From positions 248,001 through 312,000 of the forward strand of contig NZ_JAHUXH010000002.1 of NCBI RefSeq assembly GCF_019219825.1: DNA of 64,000 bases, given 5' to 3'. The DNA comes from Streptomyces sp. TRM70350. GTDB taxonomy: Bacteria > Actinomycetota > Actinomycetes > Streptomycetales > Streptomycetaceae. Below, in pieces: positions 32,000 through 41,486 of this stretch. Numbering within the stretch: the first letter of the stretch is position 1; the number at the start of each line of letters is the position of its first letter. Below the pieces are notes generated by a model. It had not been told where the DNA came from, searched no databases, and worked only from the letters and a program-made list of their open reading frames with translations. A program made the translations under genes and the position numbers.

Positions 32000-32777
32000 T
32001 CAGTGCTTGGGGCCTACGTGGGTGTCCGTGAGGGCTACGGAGGCTTTGCGGGCGACGGAGACGGTGACCGCTGCGCGGCTCTGGTTCAGCGTCTTCCACT
32101 CGATGCCGACCTTGTCGAGGGTGTCAGTGAGAGCTGGACGATGTCGGTCGACGTGTTGGTGAAGAAGTACCGGGGGTATTCGTAGCGCTTGGGCTCACCG
32201 GCGACCGTACGAGTCGTCCAGTTGGTGATTAGGCAGCCGTCCGAGTGGATGAGGCCGCGGATGAGTTCCCAGGGGTGTGCGTCGACGATGGCTTGCTGCC
32301 AGGGCTTCAGGGTGATGGTGCGCTCGTGCTTCTTGCCGGGGCCATGCTGAGGGAACATGCAGGTCCAGTGCTTCGTGTACGACTTCACCTCGACACAGCC
32401 AGGTTTGTAGCGCCGCCTGACACTGGGGAGCGGCATCACTTTGCGCATCGCGTCTTCAGCGGCAGAGATCAGGCCAGTCTGTTCTGCGTTGCAGAAGACG
32501 GAGAGGTGGTGCTGCTTGGTCTTCGAGACGATGTGGCCATCGCCGAGATAGAGGCCGAGCAGATAGGCGTATGCGGCTGTGTCGAACTCGCGGTCTGTGC
32601 TTTGGGGCAGTCCGTTGGCTGTTCGTACGTCTCGCCGCGGGCCTTACGGTCCTCGCTGCGCCACCAGCCGACGGTACCGCGCGGAACATTGAGCTGTTCC
32701 GCGACTACGCGGTTGGGGACACCTTGACGCATGAGCGCGACAGCGTGTGCACGGATCGAAGGGCTGTTCTGTTCCAT
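32000..32777 (-). pseudogene. HTH-LAGLIDADG homing-endonuclease-like gene, broken by two frameshifts
   Basis: Reading left from 32777, an HTH segment (MRQGVPNRVVAEQLNVPRGT) is followed by a frame change near 32600. One lost base after codons CCC AAA would restore CPKC and then YLLGLYLGDGHIV, a LAGLIDADG-type motif. The new frame holds the second motif, LIRGLIHSDGCL, until about 32132, where a second one-base loss diverts it; the repaired frame ends KHTGA-style at the TGA at 32000-32002. With both bases back the gene would be 780 nt, 259 aa. It lies directly downstream of tRNA-Leu. Sequencing error remains possible for the first site, next to a C/A run. Confidence 0.75.
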
Positions 32778-32815
32778 GCAGCCACCCTGCGTTACACATC
32801 GTGGCTGCCTGTAGC

Positions 32816-32849
32816 AAAAAAGTGGAGGTTCACGCGAACGTGAGCCTCC
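32816..32849 (-). terminator. Rho-independent terminator of tRNA-Leu
   Basis: GGAGGTTCACG (32824-32834) pairs with CGTGAGCCTCC (32839-32849) around the tetraloop CGAA, with one G-T pair. On the minus strand six T follow (32816-32821). A U-tract terminator is uncommon in this GC-rich genome. Confidence 0.85.
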
Positions 32850-32860
32850 GCTTCGGAGAG

Positions 32861-32943
32861 TGCCGGGTGCGGGATTCGAACCCGCAAGCCCTCACGGGCA
32901 GATGTGTTTGAGACATCCGTGTATGCCATTCCACCAACCCGGC
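32861..32943 (-). tRNA. tRNA-Leu (anticodon CAA)
   Basis: The minus strand folds as an 83-nt class II tRNA. GCCGGGT pairs with ACCCGGC in the acceptor stem with A as discriminator. The anticodon stem GATGT/ACATC holds the loop CTCAAAC with anticodon CAA, reading UUG. The long variable arm GCCCGTGAGGGC and the T loop TTCGAAT are present. CCA is not encoded. A TATGCT box at 32961-32966 on the same strand may be its -10 element. Confidence 0.96.
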
Positions 32944-33043
32944 AGGACTGGCTGCACGGAAGCATACCGGGTCACCGCAGCTCGCCGCCTCTAGGTAGGC
33001 TGCATAGGCAGCTGTACCTGCCGGCCCGCACCAAGGAGCCCCC

Positions 33044-33712
33044 GTGACCGCCCCCGAGTCGCCCCAGCCCGTTGACGCGCCCGACGACGACAAGTCGCAC
33101 GTGCCTCCGCTGACGACCCGTGTCGTCATCGCCGAGGACGAGGCCCTGATCCGGCTCGACCTCAAAGAGATGCTGGAGGAAGAGGGCTACATGGTCGTCG
33201 GCGAGGCCGGTGACGGTGAGCAGGCCGTGGAGCTGGCCCGGGAGCACCGGCCCGATCTGGTGATCCTGGATGTGAAGATGCCGAAGCTCGACGGCATCTC
33301 CGCCGCCGAGAAGATCACCGAGGAGTCGATCGCCCCGGTGCTGATGCTCACCGCCTTCTCGCAGCGCGACCTCGTCGAGCGTGCCCGGGACGCCGGTGCG
33401 ATGGCGTACCTGGTGAAGCCGTTCAGCAAGAGTGACGTCGTACCGGCGATCGAGATGGCGGTGTCCCGGTACACGCAGCTGAAGGAGTTGGAGAAGGAGG
33501 TCGCCGACCTCTCGCAGCGGCTGGAGACGCGCAAGCTCGTCGACCGGGCGAAGTCGATCCTGCAGACGGAGTACGGGCTGACGGAACCGGCCGCGTTCCG
33601 GTGGATCCAGAAGACCTCCATGGACCGGCGGATGTCCATGCAGCAGGTCGCCGAGGCGGTCATTCAGGACGCCACCGAGAAGAAGGCGGCCAAGGCCTCC
33701 GACAAGGGTTGA
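33044..33712 (+). CDS. pdtaR: ANTAR-domain response regulator (PdtaR-like)
   Basis: In this 222-aa regulator, a receiver domain (AEDEAL acidic pocket, phospho-acceptor Asp in LVILDVKMPKLDG, LTAFS, Lys in LVKPFSKSD) is joined by a coiled linker to an ANTAR RNA-binding domain (LVDRAKSILQTEYGLTEPAAF). ANTAR proteins bind paired stem-loops in mRNA leaders and prevent termination. The sequence resembles mycobacterial PdtaR; the kinase PdtaS is not adjacent. GTG at 33044 has AAGGAG 6 nt before it. TAGGCT near 32996 may be its -10 box. Confidence 0.9.
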   Translation: MTAPESPQPVDAPDDDKSHVPPLTTRVVIAEDEALIRLDLKEMLEEEGYMVVGEAGDGEQAVELAREHRPDLVILDVKMPKLDGISAAEKITEESIAPVLMLTAFSQRDLVERARDAGAMAYLVKPFSKSDVVPAIEMAVSRYTQLKELEKEVADLSQRLETRKLVDRAKSILQTEYGLTEPAAFRWIQKTSMDRRMSMQQVAEAVIQDATEKKAAKASDKG

Positions 33713-33723
33713 GCCCCCTCTGG

Positions 33724-33780
33724 CGTACGACGAGGCCCGCGCCCCCGGTGAGCAACCGGGGGCGCGGGCCTCGTCGTACG
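33724..33780. terminator. Bidirectional terminator between pdtaR and livF
   Basis: A perfect 25-bp stem (33724-33748 with 33756-33780) closes on the loop TGAGCAA. It lies between two convergent genes and would stop transcripts from both sides. Confidence 0.9.
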
Positions 33781-33794
33781 TACCGAAGGGTCTG

Positions 33795-34507
33795 CTAGTC
33801 CTCGCCCAGGTACGCCTTCCGTACCGACTCGTCGTGGAGCAGGTCCTGGCCCGTGCCGGACAGGACGATGTTGCCGACCTCCATGACGTGGCCGTGGTCG
33901 GCCAGGGACAGGGCCGCCTGGGCGTTCTGCTCGACGAGCAGAATCGTCGTGCCCTGGGCCTTCAGTTCGGCGATCGTCGCCATGATCTTCTGCATCATGA
34001 TCGGCGACAGGCCCATCGACGGCTCGTCCAGCATGAGCAGCTTGGGCTGGGACATCAGGGCGCGGCCCATCGCCAGCATCTGCTGCTCACCGCCGGAGAG
34101 GGTGCCCGCGGCCTGCTTGCGCCGCTCCCCGAGGATGGGGAAGAGGTCGTAGGCGCGCTGGATGTCCTTCTCGATGCCGGGCTTGTCGTTCCTGAGGAAC
34201 GCGCCGAGGCGCAGGTTGTCCTCGATCGTCATGCGCGGGAAGATGTGCCGCCCCTCGGGGGAGTGGGCGAGTCCGAGGGAGACGACCTGGTGGGCGGGGA
34301 TCTTCTTCAGCGACCTGCCGTTGAAGCGGATCTGCCCGCCGACGGGCCTGAGCAGGCCGGACAGGGTGCGCAGCGTGGTGGTCTTGCCGGCGCCGTTGGT
34401 GCCGATGAGGGTGACGACCTCGCCGGCGTCGACCTTGAACGAGATGCCCTTGACGGCCTCGATCTTGCCGTACGCGACCCGGAGGTCCTCGACTTCGAGC
34501 AGTGCGG

Positions 34508-34511
<4 letters not shown>
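33795..34511 (-). CDS. livF: Branched-chain amino acid ABC transporter ATPase LivF
   Basis: This 238-aa ATPase is the second nucleotide-binding subunit of the Leu/Ile/Val importer. Walker A is GTNGAGKTT, the signature is LSGGEQQMLAMGRAL and Walker B is LLMLDEPSMGL. LivF-type proteins are shorter than LivG, as here. Its ATG overlaps the livG stop by 4 nt. It is the last gene of the liv operon and ends before a strong bidirectional terminator. Confidence 0.95.
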
Positions 34512-35380
<869 letters not shown>

Positions 35381-35383
35381 GGG

Positions 35384-37210
35384 TCAGGCCCCTGCCTTGC
35401 TGAGGACTGTGGGTGCTTCCGTGTCTTCGTGGAATTCGAGCCGGCGGCGCCGGTTGGGGATGAGGCCCTCGGGGCGGAAGCGCATCAGCAGGACCAGTGC
35501 GAGACCGAAGGCGAAGAGCTGGAAGTCGCCGAGGAACTGGAGCTTGGCGGGGATGAGGTAGAGCAGTGCGGCGCCGACGAGCGGGCCGCTGATGGTGCCC
35601 ATGCCGCCGAGGACGACCGCGGCCAGCAGGAACGCCGAGTTGGGCGGGACCACGTGAGCGAACTGGTACTGCTCGGGCGTCACGGTGTAGGTGACGTGCG
35701 CCTGGACCGTACCGGCGAGACCGGCGAGGGCGGCGCCCAGCGCGAAGGCGATGAGCTTGACCCGGAAGCCGTTGATGCCCATGGCGAGGGCGGCGGTCTC
35801 GTCCTCGCGGATGGCGACCCAGGCGCGGCCGATGCGGGAGTCGCTGCTGCGGCGGAAGACGATCACGACGACCAGCGTGATGAGGAGCATCAGCAGGAAG
35901 TAGTTGGCGAACCGCGCGATGGTGAAGCCGGCGATGGTGTGTTCCTCGCCGAAGTCGAAGCCCAGGATGTTGAGGTTGGGGATCGACGAGATGCCGTTGG
36001 AGCCGTTGGTGATGTCGGGGCCGGAGGTGCCGTCCATGTTGAGGACGGCGATCCGGAAGATCTCACCGAAGCCGAGGGTCACGATGGCGAGGTAGTCGCC
36101 GCGCAGTCGCAGGGTCGGGGCGCCGATGATGACGCCGAAGACCATGGCGACGGCGGCGCCGAGCAGCGCCGACGCCCAGAACGGCAGCTGGATGTCGAAC
36201 GGGGAGGAGGGCGAGCCGGAGACCATGGCCGCGGTGTAGGCGCCGACGCCGAGGAAGGCGACGTAACCGAGGTCGAGGAGGCCGGCGAGGCCGACGACGA
36301 TGTTCAGGCCGAGGGCGACGGTGGCGAAGATCAGGATGTAGACGCCGATCGTCGCGTACTGGTCGTCGGACTGGGTGAAGGGGAAGGCGGCGGCCGCGAC
36401 GAACGCGCCGATCAGGGTCACGTTGCGGTGCTTGGCGGTGAGCGCCGAGACGCGGCCCACGAGACCGGCCTTGGCGGCGGCGGCGAAGCCGAAGCCGGCG
36501 GTGATGAGGAAGCCGACGAAGAGCTCGTCGTACTCGGTGCCGATGCCGTAGGTGAAGACGGTCAGGCCGAGGGCGAGCGCGGCGACGATGAGGAGGATCT
36601 CGGCGTACGCGGGCAGCTTGCGGGCGGGGGCCGCGGTGCCGGAGGCGAACGTGGCCTTCAGGACGGCGCCGAGGTGGCGCAGCTGCTGGCCGATCTGTTC
36701 CAGGGCGGTGTCCTCGGGGTCGCCTGGTTCGGATGCCGGCCAGTCGAACGGCAGGGCGAGGGCGCCGAGTACGGCGGCGAGGGTGGCGATCGCGACGACC
36801 CAGCCGCCCGGTTCGAGGTTGATCAGGCCGCCGAGCTGGAAGCTGATCGCGAGGATGGTGTACCAGGCGGTGGCGAAGGCGCCGAGCGCGGACAGCTTCA
36901 GGGGGCTGTCGGCGCCCGCGGGGGTGAGCCAGCGCAGGCCTTTGACGCCGTACGAGGCGAGGCCGAACAGTGCGGTGAGGGCGCCGCCGATGAGGACGAG
37001 GACCTGCAGTCCGCCCGGGTAGCCGTAGACGGTGAGGTCGCCGGGGAACTCGGCGGTCCAGGTCCAGGCGAGGAACGTCGAGACGACCGTGAGGGCGCCG
37101 CCGCCGGTGGCGAGGGCGCGGGCGAGCTGCGGGGGGATCCCGATGAGACCGGCGTGCTTGCCGGTGTCGACCTTGCGGGGGGTTTCCGGTGCGGTGGTCT
37201 GTGTGGTCAT
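35384..37210 (-). CDS. livM: Branched-chain amino acid ABC permease LivM with long N-terminal membrane extension
   Basis: At 608 aa this permease is nearly twice the usual LivM length (about 320-420). The canonical part starts near residue 290 (QYATIGVYILIFATVALGLN) and contains GLLDLGYVAFLGVGAY and the ATPase-contact loop (GRAWVAIREDETAA, ALAMGINGF). Ahead of it lie about 290 residues with some seven hydrophobic segments and a charged loop (ASEPGDPEDTALEQIGQQLR). The extension is in frame with no sign of a lost stop, so it is a real domain of unknown role. ATG at 37210 is 7 bp from livH. Confidence 0.93.
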   Translation of the reverse strand: MTTQTTAPETPRKVDTGKHAGLIGIPPQLARALATGGGALTVVSTFLAWTWTAEFPGDLTVYGYPGGLQVLVLIGGALTALFGLASYGVKGLRWLTPAGADSPLKLSALGAFATAWYTILAISFQLGGLINLEPGGWVVAIATLAAVLGALALPFDWPASEPGDPEDTALEQIGQQLRHLGAVLKATFASGTAAPARKLPAYAEILLIVAALALGLTVFTYGIGTEYDELFVGFLITAGFGFAAAAKAGLVGRVSALTAKHRNVTLIGAFVAAAAFPFTQSDDQYATIGVYILIFATVALGLNIVVGLAGLLDLGYVAFLGVGAYTAAMVSGSPSSPFDIQLPFWASALLGAAVAMVFGVIIGAPTLRLRGDYLAIVTLGFGEIFRIAVLNMDGTSGPDITNGSNGISSIPNLNILGFDFGEEHTIAGFTIARFANYFLLMLLITLVVVIVFRRSSDSRIGRAWVAIREDETAALAMGINGFRVKLIAFALGAALAGLAGTVQAHVTYTVTPEQYQFAHVVPPNSAFLLAAVVLGGMGTISGPLVGAALLYLIPAKLQFLGDFQLFAFGLALVLLMRFRPEGLIPNRRRRLEFHEDTEAPTVLSKAGA

Positions 37211-37217
37211 CGGTGGA

Positions 37218-38150
37218 TCACGCCCTGTCCGCGACGCGCTCGCCGAGCAGGCCCTGGGGCCTGAACAGGAGGACGAGGATGAGGAGTACGAACGCCCAGA
37301 CGTTGGCCCAGGACTGGCTGCCGAACTGGTCCATGCCGGGGATGTCGGAGATGTAGGCGGTGGAGAGGGCTTCGGCGACGCCGAGGACCAGGCCGCCGAG
37401 CATGGCGCCGTAGATGTTGCCGATGCCGCCGAGGACGGCGGCGGTGAAGGCCTTGAGGCCGAGGATGAAGCCCATGCGGAACTGGACCTCGCCGTACTTC
37501 AGGCCGTAGGCGACGGCTCCGACGGCGGCGAAGGTGGCGCCGAGGGCGAACGCGACCACGATGATGCGGTTGGTGTTGATGCCCATCAGCTTGGCGGTGT
37601 CCGGGTCCTGCGCGGTGGCCTGCATGCCGCGGCCGGTGCGGGTCTTCATCACGAAGTAGGCGAGGATCGCCATGCTGATCGGCGCGGCGAGCAGCAGGAA
37701 GATGTCGCCGGTCTGGATGGTGACACTGCCGATCTCGAAGGGTCCGCCCTCGATCTGCGGGAAGGTGATCGCGGAGCGGGCGTCGGGGTACCAGACCCAG
37801 ACCGCCTGCTGGAGGGCGAGGGAGAGGCCGATCGCGGTGATCAGCGGCGCGAGGCGTGGACCGCCGCGCAGGGGGCGGTAGGCGAGCCATTCCGCGCCCA
37901 CGGCGACCAGGACGGCGACGAGTATGCCTCCGATGAGCATCAATGGGAGAGCGACCCACATCGCCGTGCCGTCGGGCAGCACGTACAACCAGACGGTGAG
38001 GGCGCCGAAGCCGCCCACCATGAAGATCTCGCCGTGGGCGAAGTTGATGAGCTGGACGATGCCGTAGACCATTGTGTAGCCGATGGCGACCAGCCCGTAC
38101 ATGGATCCTAGTAGCAGGCCGTTGACCAGCTGCTGCGGCAGTTCGTTCAC
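37218..38150 (-). CDS. livH: Branched-chain amino acid ABC permease LivH
   Basis: This 310-aa inner-membrane permease opens with QQLVNGLLLGSMYGLVAIGYT, and the LivH fold with VQLINFAHGEIFMVGGF follows. GMQATAQDPDTAKLMGIN is the coupling loop to the ATPase. GTG at 38150 is chosen because GGAGG lies 7 nt ahead; an open frame continues upstream but across a hairpin. It is the first gene of the distal part livH-livM-livG-livF. Confidence 0.94.
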   Translation of the reverse strand: MNELPQQLVNGLLLGSMYGLVAIGYTMVYGIVQLINFAHGEIFMVGGFGALTVWLYVLPDGTAMWVALPLMLIGGILVAVLVAVGAEWLAYRPLRGGPRLAPLITAIGLSLALQQAVWVWYPDARSAITFPQIEGGPFEIGSVTIQTGDIFLLLAAPISMAILAYFVMKTRTGRGMQATAQDPDTAKLMGINTNRIIVVAFALGATFAAVGAVAYGLKYGEVQFRMGFILGLKAFTAAVLGGIGNIYGAMLGGLVLGVAEALSTAYISDIPGMDQFGSQSWANVWAFVLLILVLLFRPQGLLGERVADRA

Positions 38151-38203
38151 CGCATGTCCTCCGAGACGTTCGGATGATTCGACGACAGGGGGCTGATGCG
38201 AGT

Positions 38204-38239
38204 CCGCGCGGGGCGCCAGTGGTGCAGCGCCCCGCGCGG
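38204..38239 (-). terminator. Intra-operon hairpin between livK and livH
   Basis: CCGCGCGGGGCGC (38204-38216) pairs perfectly with GCGCCCCGCGCGG (38227-38239), loop 10 nt. No T tract follows. It would lower livHMGF relative to livK, the usual need of binding-protein-dependent importers, or protect the livK 3' end. Confidence 0.75.
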
Positions 38240-38266
38240 CTCTCAAGGGAGTGGTGCGGGTGGGGG

Positions 38267-39496
38267 TCAGCCCTCGTAGGTGCCGGACTTGGCGGGCTTC
38301 CAGGCGCCGTCCTCGACGGAGTAGACGGTGAGCTGCTTGTTGGTCGCGTCACCGAACTCGTCGAAGGAGACCTTGCCGGTCACACCGTCGAAGGAAACGT
38401 CCTGCATGGCCTCGGTGACCTTGGCGCGGGCGTCGTCGGGCAGTTCGCCGTTGTTGGCCTCGACGACCTTCTTGACGGCCTCGATGATCGCCCAGGCAGA
38501 GTCGTAGGAGTAGCCGCCGTAGGCCTCGTAGTCCTCCTTGTAGCCCGCGGCCTTGTAGTTGGCGACGAACTCCTTGGCGGAGGGCAGCTCCTCGATCGGG
38601 GCGCCGACGGAGGTGGCGAGGTCGCCGGTGCTGCCGGAGCCGGCCAGCTTGATGAACTCGGCGCTGAAGATGCCGTCACCGCCGACCAGCGGGATCTTGG
38701 CACCGGCGGCCTTGATCTGCTTGCTGAGCGGGCCGGCCTGCGGGTACTCGCCGCCGTAGTAGACGACGTCGGCGCCGGAGCTCTTGACCTTGGTGGCGAC
38801 CGCCGAGAAGTCCTTGGTCTCGGGGTCGATGTGCTCGGTGCCGACGACCTGGCCGCCGAGCTTCTTGAACTCCGCGGAGAAGGTGGCGGCGAGGCCCGCG
38901 CCGTAGGTCTTCTTGTCGTCGATGACGAAGACCTTCTTCTTCTTGGCGTCGTTGTAGACGTACTGCGCGGCGAACGGGCCCTGGATGGCGTCCGTGGTGG
39001 CGGTGCGGAAGTACGACTTGTACGGCCGCTCCTTCTTGGTCTGCCAGTCCGGGCCCTGGGTCAGGGCCGGGTTCGTGTTGGCCGGCGAGACCTCGACGAG
39101 GTTCGCGTCGTCGAAGACCTTCTGCATGGACTCGGCGATGTTGGAGTTCAGCGGGCCGACGACGCCGAGGACGTCCTTGTTGGCGACGAGCTTGGTGGCG
39201 TTCTGCTGGCCGGAGGACGGCTGCGCCTGGTCGTCGAGGGCCTCGATCTTGAAGGTGACGCCCTCGACGTACTTCTCCTTGTTGGCCGTCTTGACGGCCA
39301 GATCCACCGAGTTCTTGATGCCCAGGCCCAGCGCGGACAGGTCGCCGGTCAGCGGGGCGTCGACGCCGATGACGACGGTGGTGCCACCGCCACTGGAGTC
39401 CGAGCCACCGTCCCCGTCGCGCGAACCGCAGGCGGTGAGAGTGAGCGCTCCCGCCGCCAGCGCGGCGGTTATGGCGATGAGCGAACGTTGACGCAC
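38267..39496 (-). CDS. livK: Branched-chain amino acid-binding lipoprotein LivK
   Basis: This 409-aa solute-binding protein is of the periplasmic type I leucine-binding family. The signal peptide RSLIAITAALAAGALTLTAC ends in a lipobox (LTAC), so it is lipid-anchored outside the membrane. A Gly/Ser-rich tether then leads to VVIGVDAPLTGDLSALG, the ligand-binding start. GTG at 39496 has AAAGGA 8 nt upstream. The 245 bp before it (39497-39741) contain no gene; I saw no certain promoter there. Confidence 0.94.
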   Translation of the reverse strand: MRQRSLIAITAALAAGALTLTACGSRDGDGGSDSSGGGTTVVIGVDAPLTGDLSALGLGIKNSVDLAVKTANKEKYVEGVTFKIEALDDQAQPSSGQQNATKLVANKDVLGVVGPLNSNIAESMQKVFDDANLVEVSPANTNPALTQGPDWQTKKERPYKSYFRTATTDAIQGPFAAQYVYNDAKKKKVFVIDDKKTYGAGLAATFSAEFKKLGGQVVGTEHIDPETKDFSAVATKVKSSGADVVYYGGEYPQAGPLSKQIKAAGAKIPLVGGDGIFSAEFIKLAGSGSTGDLATSVGAPIEELPSAKEFVANYKAAGYKEDYEAYGGYSYDSAWAIIEAVKKVVEANNGELPDDARAKVTEAMQDVSFDGVTGKVSFDEFGDATNKQLTVYSVEDGAWKPAKSGTYEG

Positions 39497-39741
39497 GATC
39501 AGTCCTTTCCCTGGCACGGCTCTTCCCGGTGGAAGACGCCGAGTCGAGCGCTGGGGCCGAAGAGAGGGCCCATTGACGTCGAATCCGACGGCGCGGTGAC
39601 TGGGCGTGACTCTAAGCGTGTGCAGGGAACGTGGAGGAGAGTCTGACGAAGGCTGTGACGCTCTTGTTATGACACGACGTAATGCAGAGCGGTACTGAGC
39701 GGGTGGAAGCGCGGAATTCCGGCCGATTCGCGCAGTCCGCA

Positions 39742-40410
39742 TTATGAGACTCGCAGGACTCCCCGCCCCCTATCAGGAGTGTTAGTGGGTTTTGGTAATG
39801 GCAAGAAGTCGTTGCTGCAGGCTACTTGGAGGGCGCCCGAGAGGTCATGGGCATAGCGCTCACCCAGGATGAAACTGTGTGCTTCTATTGCACGCGTATT
39901 ACGCAGCGTTACATCCAGGAAAGGGAGTCCGGCGTTCCGTGGCACTTTTCCGCAATCGGTGACCTTCATGGCGATCTCGATCCGGTGGGGGATTCCGGTC
40001 CTGGTGCGGAAAGGCGGACGGGGAATCGCCGTCAGGGACAGACCTTCGTACGGCTGACTGATCCGGGTCACCGTGACCGGTGGGCCGGAGCGTGCGGTCA
40101 CCGCCACCGTGAAGCGGAAGCCGGTGGGTGTGGGCTCGGGGTCGAGGGGGCCGAGGTAGGTGACGCCGACCGTCTGGGAGGGAGGCGGCAGGTCCGGTGG
40201 GGGTGGTGCCTCGGGCCGGGTGACGTAGAGGTAGGCGCCGACGGCGGCGAGGGTGGTGGCCGAGGTGGTCGCGAGGGCGGTTCGGCGGTGGCGGGCGCGA
40301 AACCGTGCGGCGCGTCCCCGCGGGGGCCGGGCGGCGTGCGGGGTGGGCGGGGGTTCCCATGCGTGCGTGCCCTCGCCCGGCTCGACCGGACCGACGCCGC
40401 TCAACTCCAC
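39742..40410 (-). CDS. Membrane-anchored secreted protein of unknown function
   Basis: No family recognised. The protein has about 222 aa. A Pro/Arg-rich cytoplasmic leader (RARHRRTAL) is followed by one hydrophobic segment near residues 45-65 (ATTSATTLAAVGAYLYV) and an extracellular part with alternating beta-type segments such as TGFRFTVAVTARSGPPVTVT. Two Cys (VTDCGK, VACSND) could form a disulphide. GTG at 40410 overlaps the lipoprotein stop by 10 nt, so the two genes are probably co-translated and may act together at the surface. Confidence 0.65.
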   Translation of the reverse strand: MELSGVGPVEPGEGTHAWEPPPTPHAARPPRGRAARFRARHRRTALATTSATTLAAVGAYLYVTRPEAPPPPDLPPPSQTVGVTYLGPLDPEPTPTGFRFTVAVTARSGPPVTVTRISQPYEGLSLTAIPRPPFRTRTGIPHRIEIAMKVTDCGKVPRNAGLPFLDVTLRNTRAIEAHSFILGERYAHDLSGALQVACSNDFLPLPKPTNTPDRGRGVLRVS

Positions 40411-40820
40411 GGCCCCCCGGTGGGCCCGCCGTCGCGGTACCGCTCCGTGCAGCGCTCGCGGGCCTGTCGGTCGATCACCTGCTCTGCCGCCGCCCGGCCT
40501 TGGCTCTTGCGTTCGGCGCGGGCGGCGTCGACGACGTCCCTGAGGATGTCGTACTGGCCGTTGGACAGGCCCATCGACTGGTAGTCGCCGTAGGTGTCGC
40601 CGTCGAGGACCTCCCGGGACCAGTACGTGATGATCCGGGCGCACACCTCGGCGGGCGGGGTCGTACGCGGGGAGGGCGACGCGGAGGCCGGTCCGGAGGC
40701 GTCACCGGAGGCCTCTGCCGAGGCTTCTCCGGCGGCTGAGCCGGCGCATCCGGTGAGGAGGGCGCCGGTCAGCAGGGCCAGCCCGAGGGCTGCCGATCGG
40801 GTGGGTCCGCCCGTTGCCAT
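40401..40820 (-). CDS. Small putative lipoprotein
   Basis: This is a 139-aa protein with an N-terminal hydrophobic signal and lipobox (LLTGCAG). An Ala/Ser/Glu-rich low-complexity linker of about 25 residues follows (EASAEASGDASG). The mature domain has two Cys (EVCARI, ERCTERY) and is rich in Tyr, Asp and Arg. Function unknown. ATG at 40820; its reading frame overlaps the next gene at the stop. Confidence 0.72.
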   Translation of the reverse strand: MATGGPTRSAALGLALLTGALLTGCAGSAAGEASAEASGDASGPASASPSPRTTPPAEVCARIITYWSREVLDGDTYGDYQSMGLSNGQYDILRDVVDAARAERKSQGRAAAEQVIDRQARERCTERYRDGGPTGGPWS

Positions 40821-40876
40821 GTGCCAGACGCTACGGCGCCGGGTGTTTCTCGGCAATGGCAAGGGAGTTGGCCGGA

Positions 40877-41365
40877 TCAGACCGCCGTGCGTATGTGGTC
40901 CGCGTCCCCCGGGTTCACGTCCCGCAGCAGGCAGGTCAGGCGGGCGGTGCACACGCGGCGGCCGCCCTCGTCGCTGATCACGATCTCGTACGTCGCCGTG
41001 GAGCGCCCCCGGTGCACGGGCGTGGCCACGCCGGTCACCAGCCCGGAGCGGACGCCCCGGTGGTGGGTGCAGTTCAGGTCGACCCCCACGGCGATCTTGG
41101 AGCTGCCGCCGTGCAGCATGGAGCCGACCGAGCCGAGGGTCTCGGCGAGCACGGCGGACGCGCCGCCGTGCAGCAGGCCGTACGGCTGGGTGTTGCCCTC
41201 GACCGGCATCGTGCCGACGACGCGGTCCGCCGAGGCCTCCACGATCTGCACGCCCATGCGGGTGCCCAGGTGCCCGGCGGAGAACAGGGCGGGCAGGTCG
41301 ACGCCGAGTGCCGCGTACTCGTCGATGACCTCTTGCGGGAACTTCACCTGCTGCTGCTCGCCCAT
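40877..41365 (-). CDS. PaaI-type hotdog-fold acyl-CoA thioesterase
   Basis: This 162-aa protein has the hotdog signature NTQPYGLLHGGASAVLAETLGS, where the conserved His-Gly-Gly and the Glu place the catalytic water, and VGVDLNCTHHRGV on the next strand. The family hydrolyses aryl- or acyl-CoA esters as tetramers. The start at 41365 (MGEQQQ) has GGAG 9 nt ahead. In-frame ATGs at 41419 and further upstream would translate part of the repeat array at 41400-41471 and are less likely. Confidence 0.85.
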   Translation of the reverse strand: MGEQQQVKFPQEVIDEYAALGVDLPALFSAGHLGTRMGVQIVEASADRVVGTMPVEGNTQPYGLLHGGASAVLAETLGSVGSMLHGGSSKIAVGVDLNCTHHRGVRSGLVTGVATPVHRGRSTATYEIVISDEGGRRVCTARLTCLLRDVNPGDADHIRTAV

Positions 41366-41399
41366 GGGGACCGGCTCCGTTTCGTCGTCTTCGTCGTCG

Positions 41400-41471
41400 G
41401 ACGCAGTTTTCGGATGCATCTTTCGGTGCGTCTTTAGGACGCATCTTTCGGGTGCATCTTTTTGACGCATC
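41400..41471 (-). repeat. Short tandem repeats upstream of the thioesterase
   Basis: On the minus strand five to six degenerate copies of a 12-14-nt unit, roughly AGATGCRYCCGAA, lie head to tail between the molybdoenzyme stop and the thioesterase start. Several contain ATG, and the run stays in frame with the thioesterase, so the true start is uncertain. Confidence 0.7.
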
Positions 41472-41486
41472 GTGCTGAGCAAACGC

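Noticed and set aside
32590..32612. Programmed ribosomal frameshift in the LAGLIDADG gene.
   Set aside because: CCCCAAA does not allow good re-pairing one base back, and a second shift is needed further on. Gene decay explains both.
32861..32943. tRNA-Leu as the attachment site of an integrated element.
   Set aside because: No integrase gene and no second copy of the tRNA 3' end was seen nearby.
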